NCBI GenBank assembly: GCA_023250155.1
Contig: JAHFBG010000001.1
Coordinates: forward strand, 311,131 to 375,130
DNA from: Candidatus Melainabacteria bacterium
Lineage (GTDB): Bacteria > Cyanobacteriota > Vampirovibrionia > 2-02-FULL-35-15
Direction: 5' to 3'
Length of the DNA stretch: 64,000 nt
A model generated the notes under the pieces. The model saw only the letters and a list, made by a program, of their open reading frames with translations, was not told the DNA's origin and searched no databases. Positions 59,251-64,000 of the stretch are shown here, in pieces. Position numbers and translations under genes: made by a program. The number at the start of each line of letters is the position of its first letter. The stretch's first letter is position 1.

Positions 59251-59895
59251 TTATTTCTTTGCCATCATAGACTCACCATAAAACTTGTGAACCTTTTGAT
59301 AGAAATCTTGAGATTTTAAATTGTCTCGCCATGCTGTTAATTTAGGATAAGTTTTTAAGTTCACTTCAATCATCTCTGAAGGATCAACAGTAGCTAATAA
59401 AGAAATATCAGCAATAGTTATCTTATCTCCAGCTAAATATTTTGCTTTATTTAATTTCTCTTCAATTAAAGTAAGAAACTTGGCTATAAATTCATAACCT
59501 TCTTTAATTGATCTTGGATCTGGTTCAATACCGATTCTTGGAGCTACCATCTTGTTAAACATTACCTTAAGATAGGCTTGCATAGTAAGATGTTGGGCTA
59601 TAAAATCACACCACATGTCTACTTCAGCCTGCTTTTCTAAATCAGAAGGATATAGATCTGATTTAGATTTTTTACATAAATATTTAATGATGGCATTACT
59701 TTCTGATAGCTTAAAGTTTCCATCAACCAATACAGGTACCTTTCCAAAAGAGGTTATAGAAAGAAAATCACTAGTTCTTTGCTGACCGTTAAGCAGATCT
59801 ACAAAAACAAACTCATATTCTAAACCAAGTAAATTTATACACATCTCTACTTTATTGCTAGGGGGGGAGAATCTATGCCCGTATAGTTTTATCAT
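59251..59895 (-). CDS. Glutathione S-transferase family protein
   Basis: The 214 residues begin with a thioredoxin-fold GST N-domain: MIKLYGHRFSPPSNKVEMCI, FGKVPVLVDGNFKLSESNAI (the cis-Pro and Glu-Ser that bind glutathione) and an all-helical C-domain with AKYLAGDKITIADISLLATV. The catalytic Ser is probably in RFSPPSNKV. GSTs conjugate glutathione to electrophiles or reduce peroxides. Length is normal. Confidence 0.92.
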   Translation of the reverse strand: MIKLYGHRFSPPSNKVEMCINLLGLEYEFVFVDLLNGQQRTSDFLSITSFGKVPVLVDGNFKLSESNAIIKYLCKKSKSDLYPSDLEKQAEVDMWCDFIAQHLTMQAYLKVMFNKMVAPRIGIEPDPRSIKEGYEFIAKFLTLIEEKLNKAKYLAGDKITIADISLLATVDPSEMIEVNLKTYPKLTAWRDNLKSQDFYQKVHKFYGESMMAKK

Positions 59896-60062
59896 TGTTT
59901 TACTCCTTTATTACTTCTATCGAATTATTTATATTTTATATTATATTACAAGTGTGAGTTTTAATGGAAAAAATTAGAGAACATAACTTTAATTTATGTG
60001 GTTTGTAGCTATTTTCTACTCTCTTATAGTTATCTCATTGCCTAAGAGTCCTAAAAGCAGGA

Positions 60063-60392
60063 TTAAGAGATAAGTGGTTTTTTTGATTTTCCTTTGGTAT
60101 CAATATACTCTTTTGAATCTGATAAAAGTTTAGTTTGATTTATTTCATAAAATACCTGATTTATATTTTCTAAATTGGATTTTGCTCTTTCATACACCTT
60201 TTTTGCTCCATCATATCTTTTTTCTTCTGTCAAATGAAGTGCAACAGCTACTTGAATCATTCCTTGGTAAAATTTTTTATCATTTCTGCTTTCTGTTTTT
60301 TTCCATATTTCTTCAATGACATCGTGGCATTCATGGTATTTACCAAGATTAAATAATTTAATCCCTTCTAAAAATTCTATCTTAAAATCCAT
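60063..60392 (-). CDS. DUF309 family protein
   Basis: The ATG at 60392 (MDFKIEFLEGIKLFNLGKYH) is chosen because AGGAAG lies eight bases before it; a longer frame starts at 60410. The motif YHECHDVIEEIWKK and YQGMIQVAVALHL identify DUF309, a small helical family of unknown function common in Cyanobacteria and plants. Length (109 residues) is typical. Confidence 0.88.
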   Translation of the reverse strand: MDFKIEFLEGIKLFNLGKYHECHDVIEEIWKKTESRNDKKFYQGMIQVAVALHLTEEKRYDGAKKVYERAKSNLENINQVFYEINQTKLLSDSKEYIDTKGKSKKPLIS

Positions 60393-60705
60393 GTTGCTAA
60401 CTTCCTGCATTGCTCACATAACAAAGCTTAAAAATAAGTTTATAATGTAATCTTATGAATTCATGCACACAACAATAATTGTTTACTGCTTTTTCATTAG
60501 TAAAGCGAGATAGAGTAATTAAGCGTGGTATAATCTAAACATAGAAATAAACAACCATAAGTGTTAGCTATCATTAATAAGGTTTTAGCTTTAAATAAGT
60601 AACATAAATATAAGATTTCTAGACAATAAGCATATCAGTAGAGCAAATGAATAAGTTTTATTTGCAAGGATTATTGTTGTCAAATTATCAGGAGGAATTA
60701 TAATA
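60393..60705. other. 313-bp region with an extended -10 promoter and short upstream ORF
   Basis: TGGTATAAT at 60526-60534 is an extended -10 promoter pointing right, which gives a leader of about 165 bases before the 52-aa gene. A short ORF (60647-60703) lies within it. I see no other gene. Confidence 0.5.
60647..60703 (+). CDS. 18-codon upstream ORF
   Basis: MNKFYLQGLLLSNYQEEL stops two bases before the ATG at 60706, and its last codons include the AGGAGG Shine-Dalgarno of that gene. The arrangement copies the upstream ORF at 19100. It may couple or control translation of the following operon. Confidence 0.35.
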   Translation: MNKFYLQGLLLSNYQEEL

Positions 60706-60864
60706 ATGATATTTAAATGGTTCAAGAAAATCTTTTTTAATAATAAAAAAAGAGATGAAGTTACTGAGCGACTAATAAAAGAATTAAATGTTAGGGCTGC
60801 TGAACTAGCTGTTTTTAAATTAGCAGAAGCCAAAAGACTGAAAGCAAGATTAGCAAAAATTTGA
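60706..60864 (+). CDS. 52-aa basic protein coupled to the glucan synthase gene
   Basis: CAGGAGGAATTATAATA gives one of the strongest Shine-Dalgarno sites of the window. The product MIFKWFKKIFFNNKKRDEVT continues with a helix (ELNVRAAELAVFKLAEAKRL) and ends in KARLAKI. It looks like a small amphipathic or membrane-surface protein. Its stop overlaps the start of the large glucan synthase gene by four bases (TTGA), so they form one translational unit. Confidence 0.65.
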   Translation: MIFKWFKKIFFNNKKRDEVTERLIKELNVRAAELAVFKLAEAKRLKARLAKI

Positions 60865-63800
60865 AACCGTCTTTTCTAAATATTCTCAATCATTTTGAAT
60901 ATCAGTTTATTCTCTCTGATGAGAAGGCTGAAGAACCAATACGTTCTGAAATATTTAGTGCTGAAAGATTAAAGCAGCATGCTGAAAGTCTGGCACTTTC
61001 TCAGACTGTTACAAGTAATCCCAAAAAGGGGTATAACCTTGCAGAAAGATTAAAGAATAATAGAAAAATTTTCTCTGATTGTTACCACACGATTGGGAAA
61101 GCTGTAAATGAAAAACAAGCAATTACACCTGCTGCTGAATGGCTAATTGATAATTTTCATATTGTTGAGGGACAACTAAGAGACATAGGTGAACATCTTC
61201 CAATAGGTTTTTATAAAGAACTACCAAAGCTTTCTCATGGATATCTTAAAGATTATCCTCGTGTATATGGCTTATCATGGGCTTTTGTAGCTCATACGGA
61301 TAGCCGTTTTGATCCTGAACTTTTAACTCAGTTCGTGCGAGCATACCAACATGTTCAGCCTTTAACTATTGGTGAGCTTTGGGCAATAGCAATTACTCTT
61401 CGTGTTGTGCTGGTAGAGAATCTTAGGCGTCATAGTGTTCTTATTCTAAGTTCTATGCAAGCACGTAAGAGCGCAGATTTGTTGGCAGATGAATTATTAG
61501 GACTAAGTCCTGGTGGCATACCACAGACTCTTGAAATTTATTTAAAGGGTTTTGAAGGAAAACAATTAGGAAAATCTTTTTTAGTACACCTTATTCAGCG
61601 GTTAAGATATCATGATCCGGCTGTGACTTCTACCATGCAATGGGTGCATGAGAAGCTTGCTGAGATGAATTTGACTGCAGATGAAATAGTTTCATCAGAA
61701 CATAACAATCAATCAGCAGCTAATGTAACTGTTAGAAATATTATTACCAGCATGAGATTGATTTCAGCCTTTGACTGGCGTACTTTTTTTGAATCAATTA
61801 GTCTTGTAGACGATGTTCTTAAAACAAATCCTGTTTTTGCTGCAATGGATTTTACTTCTCAGGATCGCTATCGCCACGCTATAGAAGAACTAAATAAAGG
61901 CTCAAAACATTCTGAGCTCGATATTACAAAACATATAATTCTAAAGATAGAGAAATATAAAACAGAACAACAGCTTACTGGTAAGCCTATTGAAGAAAAG
62001 AAAACGGATCCAGGTTATTACCTCATTTCTACAGGTAGAAAAGCTTTAGAAAAAGAGATTCACTTTTCCTCGACTTTCGGAAATAAAATTTTGGATTTTT
62101 ATATTTCAAATGCAAAATTTGGTTATATAAACACGATTTTGCTTTTTACTGGCATTTCATTATTTACTTTGCTTTATCTAAGTTATTTTAATGGGGTATC
62201 TTTGCTTGGGCTTCTTATTCTTTCAGTAGTTGGATTTTTCCCAGCTTCAGATATTGCTGTTGCACTTTTAAACAAAATTGTAGCAAAATTTGTTAAACCC
62301 TCTTACTTACCAAGGCTTAAACTGAGCCATGGTATTTCTGCTTCTATGCAAACATTTGTTGTTATGCCTATTCTACTTATTGATAAAAAAACAATTGAAG
62401 AACATCTTGAACAGCTAGAAGTTCACTATCTTTCAAATCCTAATGGAGTTGTACATTTTGCATTGCTTTCAGATTGGAAAGATTCGGCGACAGAATGCTG
62501 CCCAGAAGATAAAGAACTTTTTAGTATAGCTAGTAGAGGAATTGAGCTGTTAAATTCTACGCATGGTACTTTAGCAAATGGACAGAAACGTTTTTTTCTC
62601 TTTCACAGAAAACGGAGGTGGAATCAGGGAGAAAATAAATGGATGGGGTGGGAGCGTAAAAGAGGAAAACTTCATGAGTTTAATAGCCTGTTACGAGGGG
62701 ACTCTGATACTACATATATTTCAGTAAATAGTAAATTTCCTAAAGGTACTAAATATGTAATCACTCTTGATGCAGATACTAGAATACCAATGGGTATGGT
62801 AAACCAGTTAGTGGGTACTATGGCGCATCCGTTAAATAAGCCTACATTTGATCCACATTTAAGACGTGTTGTAGAAGGCTATGGAATAATGCAACCAAGA
62901 ATTATGTCTTCTCTCCCCTTAAGAACAAACAATTCAGTTTTTCAAAAACTTTTTGCTGGACCATGTGGAATTGATCCCTATACATTTGCAGTGTCTGATA
63001 CATATCAGGATTTGTTTAGAGAAGGTAACTATGCTGGAAAAGGAATCTATGATGTAAATGTTTTTGAGGCAGCACTTAAAGACCGGGTACCTGAAAATGC
63101 ACTTCTTAGCCATGATCTTTTTGAAGGGATTTTTGCAAGATGTGGTTTTATAAGTGATCTTGAGTTTTTTGATGACTTCCCTTCTCATACAGAAGTATCT
63201 TCTTCACGAATGGATAGGTGGGCAAGGGGAGATTGGCAGCTTTTGCCATGGATTTGTGGAGATAAAAGCAAGTCTGTTCCTTATATTGGACGCTGGAAAA
63301 TGCTGGATAATTTAAGACGTACATTATCTGCTCCTGGAATGTTATTTACACTGATAGCAAGCTGGTTTTTGCCCCATGCACCTCATGTTTTATGGACTAG
63401 TTTTATTATATTAGCTCTTGCCTTTCCTTTATTCCTTCCTTTTATTTCAGGACTTATTCCTGATACAAGAAAAAGAAAAAAAATCAGCCGCTTTCGTATT
63501 CTTCTCCATGATTTTCTTACTGGTTTTCAGCAAGTTATAGTTCTTCTTTCATTACTTATGTATCATGCAGTACTAATGCTTGATTCCATTGCGTGTACTT
63601 TATACAGACTATTTATAAGTAAACGTAATCTCCTTAAATGGGTTACTGTAGCTCAGGAAAAAAACAGTTCTAATCTTTCATTAAAATATTTTTTTAACAG
63701 ACATAAAACAGCACTATCTTTTTCAATTATTTTAGGAATTATGTTCTTGTTTCTAAAGAGTGATAGCGTGGCATTATTTGCTGGTTCTTTTATTCTTTTA

Positions 63801-64000
63801 TGGATAATGTCACCTGTTATTGCATGGTATATAAGTCAGCCACCAACTACTGATCCTGTAGAACCTTTAACTGATGAAGGAATAAAAACATTTCGTTTAA
63901 TTGCTCGTCGTACCTGGAGATTTTTTACTACTTTTATAACAAAAGAAAACAATTTACTTCCACCGGATAATTTTCAAGAAGATCCACAGCCAGCTCTGGC
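60861..64000 (+). CDS. ndvB: NdvB-type cyclic beta-1,2-glucan synthase (partial, N-terminal third)
   Basis: The frame is open from a TTG at 60861, overlapping the previous stop by four bases, to the end of the window (about 1046 codons). It opens with a helical region (QLRDIGEHLPIGFYKELPKL, YPRVYGLSWAFVAHTDSRFD), then membrane helices (about 430-490), then the GT84 glycosyltransferase domain with YVITLDADTRIPMGM, GYGIMQPRI and DRWARGDWQLLPWICGD, then more membrane helices. NdvB polymerises UDP-glucose to beta-1,2-glucan that is later cyclised in the periplasm. The phosphorylase and other C-terminal parts lie beyond the window. Confidence 0.9.
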   Translation, partial: MKPSFLNILNHFEYQFILSDEKAEEPIRSEIFSAERLKQHAESLALSQTVTSNPKKGYNLAERLKNNRKIFSDCYHTIGKAVNEKQAITPAAEWLIDNFHIVEGQLRDIGEHLPIGFYKELPKLSHGYLKDYPRVYGLSWAFVAHTDSRFDPELLTQFVRAYQHVQPLTIGELWAIAITLRVVLVENLRRHSVLILSSMQARKSADLLADELLGLSPGGIPQTLEIYLKGFEGKQLGKSFLVHLIQRLRYHDPAVTSTMQWVHEKLAEMNLTADEIVSSEHNNQSAANVTVRNIITSMRLISAFDWRTFFESISLVDDVLKTNPVFAAMDFTSQDRYRHAIEELNKGSKHSELDITKHIILKIEKYKTEQQLTGKPIEEKKTDPGYYLISTGRKALEKEIHFSSTFGNKILDFYISNAKFGYINTILLFTGISLFTLLYLSYFNGVSLLGLLILSVVGFFPASDIAVALLNKIVAKFVKPSYLPRLKLSHGISASMQTFVVMPILLIDKKTIEEHLEQLEVHYLSNPNGVVHFALLSDWKDSATECCPEDKELFSIASRGIELLNSTHGTLANGQKRFFLFHRKRRWNQGENKWMGWERKRGKLHEFNSLLRGDSDTTYISVNSKFPKGTKYVITLDADTRIPMGMVNQLVGTMAHPLNKPTFDPHLRRVVEGYGIMQPRIMSSLPLRTNNSVFQKLFAGPCGIDPYTFAVSDTYQDLFREGNYAGKGIYDVNVFEAALKDRVPENALLSHDLFEGIFARCGFISDLEFFDDFPSHTEVSSSRMDRWARGDWQLLPWICGDKSKSVPYIGRWKMLDNLRRTLSAPGMLFTLIASWFLPHAPHVLWTSFIILALAFPLFLPFISGLIPDTRKRKKISRFRILLHDFLTGFQQVIVLLSLLMYHAVLMLDSIACTLYRLFISKRNLLKWVTVAQEKNSSNLSLKYFFNRHKTALSFSIILGIMFLFLKSDSVALFAGSFILLWIMSPVIAWYISQPPTTDPVEPLTDEGIKTFRLIARRTWRFFTTFITKENNLLPPDNFQEDPQPAL

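Noticed and set aside
59860..59880. A run of seven G as a possible copy of the ssrA end (att site)
   Set aside because: Only the G run is shared; the flanks do not match, and it lies inside the GST coding sequence.
60591..60833. Minus-strand ORF of 80 codons
   Set aside because: It covers the plus-strand 52-aa gene, which has a strong Shine-Dalgarno and is coupled to the glucan synthase; the minus frame has no start signal.
62934..63188. Minus-strand ORF inside the glucan synthase gene
   Set aside because: The plus strand carries clear GT84 motifs in this stretch, so this is a shadow frame.

Overview
The window is AT-rich bacterial chromosome from a Gram-negative-type organism (lnt, secreted and barrel-like proteins). 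The ClpC protein is strikingly like cyanobacterial ClpC, and the gene stock (SecG, RuvC, NnrDE, EtfAB, TlyA, CoaD followed by a DivIVA/AtpF-like coiled-coil gene) lacks anything photosynthetic. My best guess is a non-photosynthetic relative of Cyanobacteria (Melainabacteria/Vampirovibrionia). This is inference from a few proteins, not a phylogeny.

Positions 1-24.9 kb are core genome. They hold a partial pyrK; secG; a signalling cluster (divergent histidine kinase and response regulator, an orphan LuxR-type HTH protein, an HD-GYP phosphodiesterase); ruvC divergent from lnt; a run of DUF192, nnrDE and NUDIX genes; etfB and etfA split onto opposite strands with tiny membrane ORFs beside them; folP with in-frame repeat insertions; clpC; an SCP2-domain gene; coaD; nadK-tlyA; and a two-gene unit of a glycerol-1-phosphate-dehydrogenase-like enzyme and a nucleotidyltransferase. 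The block ends with a tmRNA gene (ssrA).

From directly behind ssrA to about 58 kb the character changes. There are about 30 mostly unrelated accessory genes on both strands. They include toxin-antitoxin modules (RelBE-like, two BrnTA, HigBA, one decayed RelE), three Fic proteins, a DUF4143 ATPase, three paralogous secreted DUF5122 beta-propeller proteins with 14, 14 and 7 repeats, a secreted SBBP-repeat protein, two secreted paralogs of which one carries a YHYH domain, an ankyrin protein, a GDPD-like protein, a HAD protein and several orphans. A dispersed repeat of about 75-125 bp separates most of these genes. It is always in the same orientation whatever the direction of the neighbouring gene, which gives roughly one gene or one toxin-antitoxin operon per repeat. 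Several copies carry an extra GC-rich hairpin placed exactly inside a GTTAAC core. The layout resembles an integron cassette array or another recombination-built gene bank, but no integrase lies in the window and the repeats do not show canonical attC boxes. This is the main candidate for something undescribed.

From 58 kb to the end the sequence returns to single-copy genes: a barrel-like exported protein, an exported unknown, a GST, a DUF309 protein, and a small gene translationally coupled to the start of a very large NdvB-type cyclic beta-glucan synthase that runs off the window.

Regulatory signals include many perfect palindromes at toxin-antitoxin, Fic and ATPase promoters, several apparently leaderless genes (a -10 hexamer 6-7 nt before the start codon and no Shine-Dalgarno), and two short upstream ORFs whose last codons contain the Shine-Dalgarno of the next gene.
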